Positions 1 to 10,359 of a stretch of DNA of 64,000 nucleotides are shown here, one piece after another (positions within the stretch are counted from its first letter, which is position 1; the number at the start of each line of letters is the position of its first letter). This DNA is from Candidatus Mediterraneibacter intestinavium (GTDB taxonomy: Bacteria > Bacillota > Clostridia > Lachnospirales > Lachnospiraceae). The notes under the pieces are model-generated. The model did not search any database and was not told the DNA's origin. It saw only the letters and a program-made list of their open reading frames with translations. Location: assembly GCA_019119205.1 (NCBI GenBank), contig DWXK01000062.1, positions 43,630 through 107,629 of the forward strand. Direction: 5' to 3'. The translations under genes were made by a program, and so were the position numbers.

Positions 1-1709
1 TTTTCATATTCTGCGTCAAGCGCGTCTTCCTTCACATATTTAAAACGTCCGATCTGCTCTCTGACAGGCATGGAAATCAGTTTCTGAAGGGAAGCTCCCT
101 GTGAGAGCGCCTCCACGGCTCTGTCATAAAATGCGTTTACAAGTTTCATCATCATATACTGCTTTTTCAGCGACGTATAGGTATCGACCTCATGGAACGA
201 GTTCTGATGCAGGAAATCCTCGCGGATGGAGCGCGCCGCTTCCATCTTCAGCCGGTCTCCCGGTGAAAGGGCGTCCATACCTACCATCTTTACGATTTCT
301 TCCAGTTCCGCCTCTTCCTGGAGCAGGGTCATCATCTTCTGCCTGCCCTCCATCCAGTCCGGAGCCACCTCTGCGTTAAACCATTTCTCCATATCGTCCA
401 GATACAGGGAATAGCTGTTCAGCCAGTTGATCGCCGGGAAATGTCTCTTGTACGCCAGCTGTGAATCCAGTCCCCAGAACACCTTCACGATACGAAGTGT
501 TGCCTGGGATACCGGCTCTGAGGTATCTCCTCCCGGCGGGGATACTGCCCCGATCACAGAGAGTGCGCCCTCACGTCCGTCTTTTCCAAGGGAGATCACA
601 TGTCCCGCACGCTCGTAGAACTGTGCCAGACGGCTTCCCAGATAAGCCGGGTAGCCTTCCTCACCGGGCATCTCCTCCAGACGTCCGGACATCTCGCGGA
701 GCGCCTCTGCCCAGCGGGATGTGGAATCCGCCATCAGCGCGACGGAATATCCCATGTCGCGGAAATATTCCGCGATCGTGATACCGGTATAGATAGAAGC
801 CTCACGTGCTGCAACCGGCATATCCGATGTGTTGGCGATCAGCACGGTCCGCTGCATCAGGGGCTGTCCTGTCTTCGGGTCTTTCAGCTCCGGGAACTCG
901 TTCAGAACGTCCGTCATCTCATTTCCACGCTCGCCGCATCCGATATAGACAACGATGTCCGCCTCTGCCCATTTTGCAAGCTGATGCTGGATCACGGTCT
1001 TTCCGCTTCCGAAAGGTCCGGGCACTGCAGCCACACCGCCCTTTGCGATCGGGAAGAACGTATCGATCACGCGCTGTCCTGTTACCAGAGGCATCTCCGG
1101 CGGAAGTTTCTTCTTATACGGGCGTCCGCGGCGAACCGGCCATTTCTGCATGAGTGTGAGCTCTTTGTCGCCCTCTTCCGTGGCGACCACTGCCACAACC
1201 TCTTCCACCGTAAACTCACCGGCTTTGATCTCTTTTACCGTTCCCCTGATCCCGTAGGGAACCATGATCTTCTGCTGCACCAGCACCGTCTCCTGGACAG
1301 TACCGATAACGTCGCCCTCCTCTACTTCATCGCCCGCCTGGACTGTGGGAACAAACTCCCACTTCAGGTCACGCTTCAGGGAAGGAACTTCCACGCCGCG
1401 CTTTAAGTTGTTTCCTGAGATCTTCATGATGTCGTCCAGAGGTCTCTGGATCCCGTCATAGATACTTGTGATCAGTCCCGGTCCCAGTTCAACGGACATT
1501 GGGACTTCCATCGATTCCACCGGTTCTCCCGGTCCCAGGCCGGAAGTCTCCTCGTAGACCTGGATCGACGCCTCGTCTCCGTGCATCTCAATGATCTCGC
1601 CGATCAGACGCTGTTTTGACACACGGACCACGTCAAACATATTTGCATCACGCATTCCCTCTGCGATGACGAGAGGTCCTGCGACTTTCTTTATTACTCC
1701 TGTGCTCAT
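1..1709 (-). CDS. ntpA: V-type ATPase catalytic subunit A (C-terminus cut by window edge)
   Basis: Catalytic nucleotide-binding subunit of the cytoplasmic V1 head, hydrolysing or making ATP coupled to ion flow through the membrane ring. The frame is open from the ATG at 1709 to the left edge, giving about 569 residues of an expected 590 or so. The P-loop GPFGSGKT is visible near residue 230, after the long insertion domain typical of A subunits, followed by the GERGNEM and [11 protein letters not shown] segments. The start overlaps the ntpG stop as ATGA, so translation is coupled. ntpB and ntpD are expected just beyond the edge. This is a V/A-type and not an F-type subunit because of the insertion and the neighbours. 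Confidence 0.96.
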   Translation of the reverse strand, partial: MSTGVIKKVAGPLVIAEGMRDANMFDVVRVSKQRLIGEIIEMHGDEASIQVYEETSGLGPGEPVESMEVPMSVELGPGLITSIYDGIQRPLDDIMKISGNNLKRGVEVPSLKRDLKWEFVPTVQAGDEVEEGDVIGTVQETVLVQQKIMVPYGIRGTVKEIKAGEFTVEEVVAVVATEEGDKELTLMQKWPVRRGRPYKKKLPPEMPLVTGQRVIDTFFPIAKGGVAAVPGPFGSGKTVIQHQLAKWAEADIVVYIGCGERGNEMTDVLNEFPELKDPKTGQPLMQRTVLIANTSDMPVAAREASIYTGITIAEYFRDMGYSVALMADSTSRWAEALREMSGRLEEMPGEEGYPAYLGSRLAQFYERAGHVISLGKDGREGALSVIGAVSPPGGDTSEPVSQATLRIVKVFWGLDSQLAYKRHFPAINWLNSYSLYLDDMEKWFNAEVAPDWMEGRQKMMTLLQEEAELEEIVKMVGMDALSPGDRLKMEAARSIREDFLHQNSFHEVDTYTSLKKQYMMMKLVNAFYDRAVEALSQGASLQKLISMPVREQIGRFKYVKEDALDAEYE

Positions 1710-2032
1710 TCACTTACTCCTCCAAACAGAATATCTGACCCGACCGCCTGCTCCACGGTCTTCTTGACGCCTTCCACACCGGCTCCGGTGTTCCCGGATA
1801 CTCCGGGGATCCGGATGATCGCCGGGAGCGTCTTCTCCCGGTACTCCTCGATCTCTTCTTCCAGCTCCGCTGCCGCAGCCTCGGTGATATAGATGATCCC
1901 GTACTGCCCGTCCGCAAGCTGTCTGAGTTTCTCACGCGCTTCGTCCCGGGTCTTTACAGGGCAGATGGAAAGGCCCAGAGTGGCGAATCCGTAAATACTG
2001 TCGTAATCGCCGATCACTGCAATCTTATACAT
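1706..2032 (-). CDS. ntpG: V-type ATPase subunit F (NtpG)
   Basis: Small central-stalk subunit of 108 residues that sits with subunit D in the rotor of V1. The N-terminus [16 protein letters not shown] matches the family, with a Rossmann-like beta strand followed by the GF.TLG region, and PGVSGN near residue 77. It overlaps ntpC upstream by 8 nt and ntpA downstream by 4 nt, the usual tight packing of the operon. Its place between C and A matches the Enterococcus hirae ntpFIKECGABD order. Confidence 0.93.
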   Translation of the reverse strand: MYKIAVIGDYDSIYGFATLGLSICPVKTRDEAREKLRQLADGQYGIIYITEAAAAELEEEIEEYREKTLPAIIRIPGVSGNTGAGVEGVKKTVEQAVGSDILFGGVSE

Positions 2033-2996
2033 ACATCTCCCTTATCCTTTCCCGGATCGCATCGTCCGGAAAATGATTTTGTTTTCCGGTCAGAATAATC
2101 CGAACTGTCTTGATCTCGTTCTCTCTCGCGATCAGATACCCCAGCAGGGGTCCCACAGAAAACGTCTCATATTTCTGCGGTTTCATGGTCTCGATCATAC
2201 GGTTATCGCACCAGCGTTCAAACGCCGACGGCGATTCTTTCAGCGCCTCTGCCCCGCCCGCATAGGAAGTTCCTTCCAGATACTGGGCGATCTCATCCAT
2301 TCCGGAGAGCGCCGCCCGGATCAGCTGTTCCACGCTGACTCCCCGGCACTCCGCCATGGCGCTGTGCATAAAGTCTGCGGATTTTCCTGTCTTCTGTGAA
2401 CGGACCGCGATCTTGATATCCGCGATCGCTACTGTGGTATCCGCATAATCATCAATGATCGGCTCGCCGGAGCGGCGTCCGGCATCCCGGATCGCTTCCA
2501 GGGCCGCCTTGTCGATCATGATGTCGCATAGCTGCCCGTCCCTTGTATGGAGCAGGGTCTCAAACGCCTCCTGCGCCGTTCGGGGCATATTTCCCGGAAG
2601 CCGTGCAAAATCTTTGTTCTCGACGATCTTCAGCATCTCCTCCCCGGGGATGGAACAGTCGTCGTAAAAGATGTTAGGATTCCGCACTTCCGTGCACACT
2701 TCCTTAATCGCAGCTTTCAGGTTGTGATACAGCTTCGGGTAGGAAAGGACATCAAAGACGCTCATATCCGGGGCAACATCCCGGATCACTTTCCACGTCT
2801 TCTCTTCCTCTCTGCTTAAGACCGCATCCATATCATTTCCCGAAGATGCGTCTCCCCAGCCCTTCTCGATCAGAAGCTGCAGCGCCTGCTCCGCCGTTTT
2901 GCACGCCAGGAGCTGTTCGATCACCGCGTCGGTAAGGAGTGAGGTTTCAAGGGCACGTATACGGGCAACCGCATAGGTATACTTTGTCTTCCCCAA
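2025..2996 (-). CDS. ntpC: V-type ATPase subunit C (AC39-like)
   Basis: Adaptor subunit that joins the V1 central stalk to the membrane ring. It has 323 residues, the usual size for bacterial NtpC. The N-terminus YAVARIRALETSLL and the C-terminal GPLLGYLIARENEIKTVRIIL are both hallmarks of the AC39/C family. The start is a TTG at 2996, supported by a GGGAGGG ribosome site and by alignment of the first residues with the family; no better ATG exists nearby. It lies 2 nt after ntpE. Confidence 0.93.
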   Translation of the reverse strand: MGKTKYTYAVARIRALETSLLTDAVIEQLLACKTAEQALQLLIEKGWGDASSGNDMDAVLSREEEKTWKVIRDVAPDMSVFDVLSYPKLYHNLKAAIKEVCTEVRNPNIFYDDCSIPGEEMLKIVENKDFARLPGNMPRTAQEAFETLLHTRDGQLCDIMIDKAALEAIRDAGRRSGEPIIDDYADTTVAIADIKIAVRSQKTGKSADFMHSAMAECRGVSVEQLIRAALSGMDEIAQYLEGTSYAGGAEALKESPSAFERWCDNRMIETMKPQKYETFSVGPLLGYLIARENEIKTVRIILTGKQNHFPDDAIRERIREMYV

Positions 2997-2998
2997 AT

Positions 2999-3607
2999 CT
3001 ATCCCTCCCTGCCGGAGGCAAACAGCATCCTGTTCACCTGATCCGATAATTCTTCTCTCTTTGAATCAAACACTGCTTTTATCGTACAGTTTTCTTCCAC
3101 TCCGCCGTATACCAGGAGGAATCCGCCCTCCGCTGCACACGGCTCATTGGAGATCTCCAGGCTTCCGCCTTTTGCTGCCGCGATCGTCTTCACCCTGCCT
3201 GAGAATCCTTCGGGCATCCTCTTAAGATCCTTCTCTGTAAACCGGATCTCTCCGCTCTCCGGAAGCACATATCTCTCAAGCAGCTTTTCCATAAATCCAA
3301 AATATTCTTTGTCATCCAGATCCAGGACTTTCTCGTATGCCTTGCGGAGGATCTCCTGTATGACTTCCTGTTTTGCCGCCAGGTAAGCCTGTTTCCTCTG
3401 CATGTCCCGGGCAGAAACCGCACGGGCCGCATACTCCTGCGCCTCTTTCTCCGCCTCCCGGGCGATCCGTGAAGCTTCCTTATCCGCCTCTTCCCGGGCG
3501 CCGTCAAGGATCTTCTGCGCTTCCTCCTGCGCTTTTGTCCGGATCTCCCGTGCAGAGTTCTCTGCTTCCTCCAGGATCTGGGCTTTCATTTTCTCCAGTC
3601 CACTCAT
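2999..3607 (-). CDS. ntpE: V-type ATPase subunit E (peripheral stalk)
   Basis: Peripheral stator subunit of 202 residues. The first 90 residues are a charged Ala/Glu/Lys-rich helix (EEAENSAREIRTKAQEEAQK) expected to form the long coiled coil with NtpF. The C-terminal globular half (EILRKAYEKVLDL and GGFLLVYGGVEENCTI) fits the E-subunit head that caps subunit B. It lies in the operon between ntpK and ntpC. About 50 nt separate it from ntpK, a slightly larger gap than elsewhere in the operon. Confidence 0.92.
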   Translation of the reverse strand: MSGLEKMKAQILEEAENSAREIRTKAQEEAQKILDGAREEADKEASRIAREAEKEAQEYAARAVSARDMQRKQAYLAAKQEVIQEILRKAYEKVLDLDDKEYFGFMEKLLERYVLPESGEIRFTEKDLKRMPEGFSGRVKTIAAAKGGSLEISNEPCAAEGGFLLVYGGVEENCTIKAVFDSKREELSDQVNRMLFASGREG

Positions 3608-3658
3608 GTTCCGTTCTCCTTCTTGATTCAGTCAGTTTCCCGATTTCCTGCCTCAGGC

Positions 3659-6153
<2,495 letters not shown>

Positions 6154-6236
6154 AGTCTTATCCCCTCCTTTTCTGTTTTATTTTCTGTTGTGTTCCTTTT
6201 CTGAGTATAAGAGTGAACAGTAACTCTTCCGCTGCA

Positions 6237-6545
6237 TCACACTGCCTGAGAGATCACAAGATCGACTGCTTCCGCTTCCCTCTTAAGAGCCGCATCTTTC
6301 AGCTTACCGATCTCTGCGCTGAGTTCCTGCGCGTCTTTTTCTCCGGCTTCCGCCGCTTTCTTCTGTGCCTCCGCTGTGACTGCCGCAGCACTTTCCCTTG
6401 CTTTTTGAACCGCCTCTTCCTTCATCGCAGAAGCTTTCTCTTTCGCCTCTGCCAGGATGCTGCCGCTCTCTTCCTCGGCCCTCTTCACGATCTCATCTGC
6501 CTGTTTCTCTGCCTCACGGATCGTACGGATCGTCTCCTCAACCAT
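6237..6545 (-). CDS. ntpF: V-type ATPase peripheral-stalk subunit G/H-like (NtpF)
   Basis: First gene of the operon: 102 residues, almost entirely a charged helix rich in Ala, Glu and Lys (IREAEKQADEIVKRAEEESG), the partner coil for NtpE in the stator stalk. The reading frame extends upstream to 6698, but the ATG at 6545 is chosen because an AAAGGTGG ribosome site precedes it and the upstream part overlaps the promoter. Low-complexity coiled coil means the family call rests mainly on operon position. Confidence 0.85.
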   Translation of the reverse strand: MVEETIRTIREAEKQADEIVKRAEEESGSILAEAKEKASAMKEEAVQKARESAAAVTAEAQKKAAEAGEKDAQELSAEIGKLKDAALKREAEAVDLVISQAV

Positions 6546-6641
6546 ATCCGCTCCACCACCTTTCTGTTGAGATATTTTTTCCAATACGCACAACTTCATA
6601 CTTACATTAATTTTACGATTTTTATAAGCAAGTATACGGGT

Positions 6642-6670
6642 ATTATATAACACGATCATATTTTTTTCAA
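6642..6670 (-). promoter_or_regulatory. sigma-A-type promoter of the V-ATPase operon
   Basis: On the minus strand TTGAAA (6670-6665) and TATAAT (6647-6642) are separated by exactly 17 nt. Predicted transcription start is near 6635, leaving a leader of about 90 nt before ntpF. Confidence 0.8.
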
Positions 6671-6755
6671 AACATTTATCAGAAACAATGATTTTCACCT
6701 ATTACCATCACTTATAAGTATACTGAACAAACTGGCTGTTACGATCACCGGCGCA

Positions 6756-6803
6756 GAAAAAGGATCCCCGGCAGGACGTTGTGTCTCCTCCTGCCGGGGA
6801 TCC
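6756..6803 (-). terminator. intrinsic terminator after trmL
   Basis: A perfect 15-bp stem (6762-6776 with 6789-6803) with a 12-nt loop is followed on the minus strand by a run of five T. It ends the trmL transcript just upstream of the V-ATPase promoter. Confidence 0.92.
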
Positions 6804-6832
6804 ATCTATGTTTATTATTTCCGCTCCGTTTC

Positions 6833-7327
6833 TCACTTCCATGACAGCCGGTGCAGATCTCCTTCCAGGTTCATTCCCGCAAATCCGTTCTGCCTCAGCG
6901 CCTCATACAGCACAATGGCAGCTGAATTTCCAAGGTTCAGGGAACGGATATCCCCTATCATAGGGATCCTCACGCAGTTCTCCTGATTCTCCACAAGGAT
7001 CTCCTCCGGGATCCCCGCGCTCTCCTTCCCGAACATGATATAGCATCCGTCCTCATAGGCGGCTTCTGTGTAGACTTTCTGCGCCTTTGTCGTCGCCATA
7101 TAGATCTTTGCCCCCGGATTTTTCTCCAGGAAATCCTGATAGTCTATATAGGTAGTCACATCAAGATCCTTCCAGTAATCCATCCCCGCACGTTTCAGCG
7201 CTTTCTCGCTGAGGCTGAACCCGAGCGGCTCGATCAGATGGAGACGGCTTCCCGTCGCCACGCAGGTCCTCCCGATATTTCCCGTATTCGCCGGGATCTC
7301 CGGCTCTAACAGCACGATATTGAACAT
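6833..7327 (-). CDS. trmL: tRNA (cytidine/uridine-34-2'-O)-methyltransferase TrmL
   Basis: SPOUT-class methyltransferase of 164 residues that adds a 2'-O-methyl group to the wobble base of tRNA-Leu using S-adenosylmethionine. The N-terminus NIVLLEPEIPANTGNIGRTC and the knotted cofactor site (FGKESAGIPEEIL, then MIGDIRSLNLGNSAAIVLYE) are complete family signatures. It is flanked by its own terminator and by one from the upstream aminotransferase gene, so it is probably a single-gene transcript. Confidence 0.95.
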   Translation of the reverse strand: MFNIVLLEPEIPANTGNIGRTCVATGSRLHLIEPLGFSLSEKALKRAGMDYWKDLDVTTYIDYQDFLEKNPGAKIYMATTKAQKVYTEAAYEDGCYIMFGKESAGIPEEILVENQENCVRIPMIGDIRSLNLGNSAAIVLYEALRQNGFAGMNLEGDLHRLSWK

Positions 7328-7353
7328 TTCTCCTGTCTCCTTTTCTACTACAT

Positions 7354-7401
7354 AAAAAACCTGCGGCAGGTCCCTTAATCAATATATTTTCCCCGCCGCA
7401 G
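7354..7401 (-). terminator. intrinsic terminator after the aminotransferase gene
   Basis: A 10-bp GC-rich stem (7361-7370 with 7392-7401, one G-T pair) is followed on the minus strand by six T. It closes the Lrp/aminotransferase transcript. Confidence 0.85.
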
Positions 7402-7410
7402 CCTCTTTTT

Positions 7411-8583
7411 TCACTTTCTCTGTCCACGCAGGCGTCCGATGAAATGCTCTACCCTTCCGAGCGCTTCTTTCAGATCCTCGATCGAATATGCATAGGAGAT
7501 CCTCAGGAACCCTTCTCCGCACTCACCGAACGCGGTCCCCGGCACGACAGCGACCTTTTCCTCATTGAGGAGCCTTGTGGCGAATTCCTCAGAACTCATC
7601 CCAAACTCTTTGATACTGGGGAAGACATAGAATGCGCCGTACGGTTCGAAGCATTCCAGCCCCATCCTCTTAAACTCGCTCATGAGGAAACGCCTTCTCT
7701 CATTATAAGAACGGCGCATCTCCTGCACTTCATCCTCGCAGTTTCTTAAGCCCTCTGCCGCCGCATACTGGCTTGTGGTGGGCGCGCACATGATCGCATA
7801 CTGGTGGAGTTTTGTCATCTGTTCAATGATGTTTTCCGGTCCGCAGCAGTATCCGAGACGCCATCCTGTCATCGCAAAGCCCTTGGAAAATCCGTTGATC
7901 ACGATGGTACGCTCGCGCATCCCCGGCAGAGATGCGATGGAGGCATGCTCTCCCATATAGGTCAGTTCGGAATAGATCTCATCAGAGATCACAAAGAGAT
8001 CGTGTTCCTTTACAAACTCTGCCACCGGTTCCAGGTCTTCTTTTGTCATGATCGATCCCGTCGGATTGTTGGGGAACGGCATGACGAGCACCTTTGTCTT
8101 CGGGGTGGTATATTTTTCCAGATCTTCCACTGTCAGCTTGAACTCATTCTCATACTGCAGCGGGATCACCACCGGGACCCCGTCTGCCATCAGCGTACAT
8201 GGCAGGTAGGAAACATAACTGGGCTGAGGGATCAGCACCTCGTCCCCCTCATCCAGCATACAGCGCAGCCCGATGTCGATCGCTTCGCTGCCTCCCACTG
8301 TGACCAGCGTCTCCTTCTTCGGATCATAGGAGACCCCGATTTTTCTCTTCAGGTATCTGCAGATCTCATTTCTCAGGTCCTGCAGTCCTGCATTGGATGT
8401 ATAAAATGTCCTTCCTCTCTCAAGAGAGAAGATACCTTCCTCGCGGATCCTCCACGGCGTGTCAAAATCCGGTTCCCCCACACCCAGAGAGATCGCATCT
8501 TCCATCTCGTTTGCCACATCGAAAAATTTGCGGATCCCGGAAGGCTGGATGTCTATGATCTTCTTTGATAATGGATTTCTCAT
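7411..8583 (-). CDS. PLP-dependent class I/II aminotransferase
   Basis: Fold-type I aminotransferase of 390 residues, close to the aspartate/aromatic aminotransferase-like proteins found beside Lrp regulators in Firmicutes (PatA/YugH type). Visible landmarks: ISLGVGEPDFDTPW near residue 32, PFPNNPTGS around 169, SDEIYSELTY, and the cofactor lysine in INGFSKGFAMTGWRLGY near 235. Its ATG overlaps the stop of the Lrp-type gene by one base (TAATG), so the two are translationally coupled and the regulator likely controls this enzyme. The exact amino-acid substrate cannot be told from sequence. Confidence 0.93.
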   Translation of the reverse strand: MRNPLSKKIIDIQPSGIRKFFDVANEMEDAISLGVGEPDFDTPWRIREEGIFSLERGRTFYTSNAGLQDLRNEICRYLKRKIGVSYDPKKETLVTVGGSEAIDIGLRCMLDEGDEVLIPQPSYVSYLPCTLMADGVPVVIPLQYENEFKLTVEDLEKYTTPKTKVLVMPFPNNPTGSIMTKEDLEPVAEFVKEHDLFVISDEIYSELTYMGEHASIASLPGMRERTIVINGFSKGFAMTGWRLGYCCGPENIIEQMTKLHQYAIMCAPTTSQYAAAEGLRNCEDEVQEMRRSYNERRRFLMSEFKRMGLECFEPYGAFYVFPSIKEFGMSSEEFATRLLNEEKVAVVPGTAFGECGEGFLRISYAYSIEDLKEALGRVEHFIGRLRGQRK

Positions 8584-9086
8584 TACGGCGTCACCAGCAT
8601 CCTTTCCGACCCTTTTTTCGGCACCATGATCGTGCCGTGGTCTTTGTATTTCTTAAGGATAAAATGGGTGGCGGTGCTGAGGACTTCGTCAATGGGCGAC
8701 AGCCTCTCGGACACAAACCTCGACACTTCTTTGAGCGTCTTGCCCTCCAGCGTTACGAGAAGATCATAGCTTCCGGAGATCAGATAAACTGCATAGACTT
8801 CCGGATAATTGTATATCCTCTCCGCGATACGGTCAAAACCGCGGTCCCTCTGCGGGGTAACGCGGACCTCGATCAGAGCGGTCACCATCTCCACGCCCGC
8901 TCTGTCCCAGTCGATCAGAGTGTGGTATCCGCAGATGATCCTTTCCTTTTCCATCTCTGCCATCTCATTTGCAACGTCAACTTCCTCCACACCAAGGCGA
9001 ACTGCAAGCTCGCCCAGGTCCACGCGGCTGTTCTTCTCGATATCCCTTAAGATCTCCAGACGCAGCGCTTCTTTTTTCTCGTTCAT
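8583..9086 (-). CDS. Lrp/AsnC-family transcriptional regulator
   Basis: Protein of 167 residues with an N-terminal winged helix-turn-helix (about residues 8-60, LRDIEKNSRVDLGELAVRLG) and a C-terminal RAM/ACT-like ligand domain (VYAVYLISGSYDLLVTLEG). Such proteins sense amino acids and form octamers on DNA. It is immediately upstream of and coupled to the aminotransferase gene, which suggests local amino-acid-responsive control. No operator could be assigned. Confidence 0.92.
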   Translation of the reverse strand: MNEKKEALRLEILRDIEKNSRVDLGELAVRLGVEEVDVANEMAEMEKERIICGYHTLIDWDRAGVEMVTALIEVRVTPQRDRGFDRIAERIYNYPEVYAVYLISGSYDLLVTLEGKTLKEVSRFVSERLSPIDEVLSTATHFILKKYKDHGTIMVPKKGSERMLVTP

Positions 9087-9138
9087 ATCTTTTACCTCCT
9101 GATCATGAAGTCCCGCCCTTCTCCGGCGTTCCTTCCCT

Positions 9139-10359
9139 TTATTTTCTTTCTCCGGACAGGTTACAGTTCACACCGTGCTCAGGAACTCGTAACCCGGACA
9201 GACGTTCTTCCCACCACCGTATCAGTTCATCCGGTGCGGGACGGTCCAGATACCTTGTCTCTTCTCCGCTTGTGATCACCCGCGCGTTCTGCGCCCTGGC
9301 AACCCCAAGCCTTCCGGCTCGTGCGCCGGCCCCCTCCAGCGCCCCGATCACCTCATCCGCATGATCTGCCGCCAGAAGAAAGCTTCCCGCCGACGTCATC
9401 TGGTAAGGATTCAGGCGGAAATATTCACATACCTCCACGGTTTCCTGTTTCAGCTGCATACAGTGCATATCCACTTCGATCCCTGTCCCTGACAGCTCTG
9501 CCATATCCCACAGGGCGGCGAGGAGCCCGCCGCTGCCGATCTGTCTCACTGCAGTGACAAGAGGGCGGCTCTGTCCGTTGTCCGCTTCTTTTCTCAGGCT
9601 GCATGCCTTTCGGATCACTTCCGGCGTCACCAGGTCCTTTTTCAGCGCTTTCGCTCCCGCAAGGAAAGACGGGACAAAACGGCTGCTCAGTTCCTCTTCC
9701 GCTTCGTCCAGTATCCGGAGCGTGCCTTCCAGTCCCGCATACCCGCAGAGGATGATCTCCTGTCCGGGATACATGATTCCCGGATATCTCCCGGCTTTCC
9801 CGCCGCTTCCTGCCGTGCCATTTAGCACCGTGTCATTTTGCACTGCGCCATTCTGCACAGCGTCATTCTGCACCATGTCATTCCGTACTGCATCTTTCTC
9901 CGCCGCACCGTCGTGCCCGCACATATCATGCGGTATGCTGCCCGCAGCAGTAACGGTGATGACCGGACACCTGACCGCAGGAGAGACTTCTCCCTGTACG
10001 CATGCTGCCTGAAGATCCAGCCAGGAACAGGCTTCCTCCACTCCCGCGGCAAGAGAGCGCAGTTCCTCCTCTTCTGCTCCCGCAGGAAGGACTATCCTGG
10101 CAGAGAGCCCCGCAGGGACTGCTCCTCCTGCTGCCACGTTTCCCGCCGCCTCCAGCACGGCATAGAACCCGGTCCTTCCGGAGTTTCCAAAGGCTGACGC
10201 CTCCGCCCAGACCACAGCGTCTGCACCGCCGGTCCCGATCAGGGCGCTGACGCTCTCCCTGTCCATGCCGGAGACTTCTCCCGGGCGTCTGTTATGAAAT
10301 TGTTTTCCCACAGACCTGCGCCAGGCAGTCTGCGATATCATTCCGGTCCTCATTGTCAT
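9139..10359 (-). CDS. AIR synthase (PurM/HypE-like) family protein
   Basis: 406-residue protein with the two-domain PurM/HypE/SelD-type fold. The N-terminal half holds DAVVWAEASAFGNSGRTGF and a glycine-rich segment; the C-terminal half holds LVTAVRQIGSGGLLAALWDM and NPYQMTSAGSFLLAA, typical of the ATP-binding AIR synthase C domain. Real substrate unknown; it is not the purine enzyme PurM by context. Its ATG overlaps the VanW stop (ATGA). Two oddities: a run of imperfect five-residue repeats (VQND/G...) near residues 154-178, and the last 15 residues (VPEHGVNCN...) encoded by an interspersed repeat, so the C-terminus was probably altered by insertion. Confidence 0.75.
   Translation of the reverse strand: MTMRTGMISQTAWRRSVGKQFHNRRPGEVSGMDRESVSALIGTGGADAVVWAEASAFGNSGRTGFYAVLEAAGNVAAGGAVPAGLSARIVLPAGAEEEELRSLAAGVEEACSWLDLQAACVQGEVSPAVRCPVITVTAAGSIPHDMCGHDGAAEKDAVRNDMVQNDAVQNGAVQNDTVLNGTAGSGGKAGRYPGIMYPGQEIILCGYAGLEGTLRILDEAEEELSSRFVPSFLAGAKALKKDLVTPEVIRKACSLRKEADNGQSRPLVTAVRQIGSGGLLAALWDMAELSGTGIEVDMHCMQLKQETVEVCEYFRLNPYQMTSAGSFLLAADHADEVIGALEGAGARAGRLGVARAQNARVITSGEETRYLDRPAPDELIRWWEERLSGLRVPEHGVNCNLSGERK
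9159..9192 (-). repeat. short copy of the hairpin repeat family
   Basis: On the minus strand this reads GTTACGAGTTCC followed by TGAGCACGGTG and GAACTGTAAC. The two parts match the left-middle and right end of the element at 19816-20005, with its central hairpin missing. The ends can pair (GTTAC.AGTTC with GAACT.GTAAC). It lies inside the last codons of the AIR synthase-like gene. Confidence 0.75.
9810..9899 (-). repeat. intragenic 15-bp tandem repeat
   Basis: Five to six imperfect 15-bp units, the clearest at 9825, 9840, 9855, 9870 and 9885, each close to GCACnGnGTCATTCT on the plus strand. They encode five-residue repeats (VQNDA, VQNGA, VQNDT) between the two domains of the AIR synthase-like protein. 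The unit is a multiple of three, so copy changes keep the frame. Confidence 0.8.

Noticed and set aside
101..1461. Several plus-strand frames of 60-270 codons at the left edge
   Set aside because: They lie opposite the ntpA frame, which has full family motifs; the plus-strand frames show no recognisable domain and have His/Arg/Leu-biased shadow composition.
6201..6224. Possible fourth copy of the hairpin repeat (CTGAG...GTGAACAGTAAC) between ntpI and ntpF
   Set aside because: Only a short, mismatched piece matches and no hairpin or ATGCAAGCAT loop is present; could be chance.
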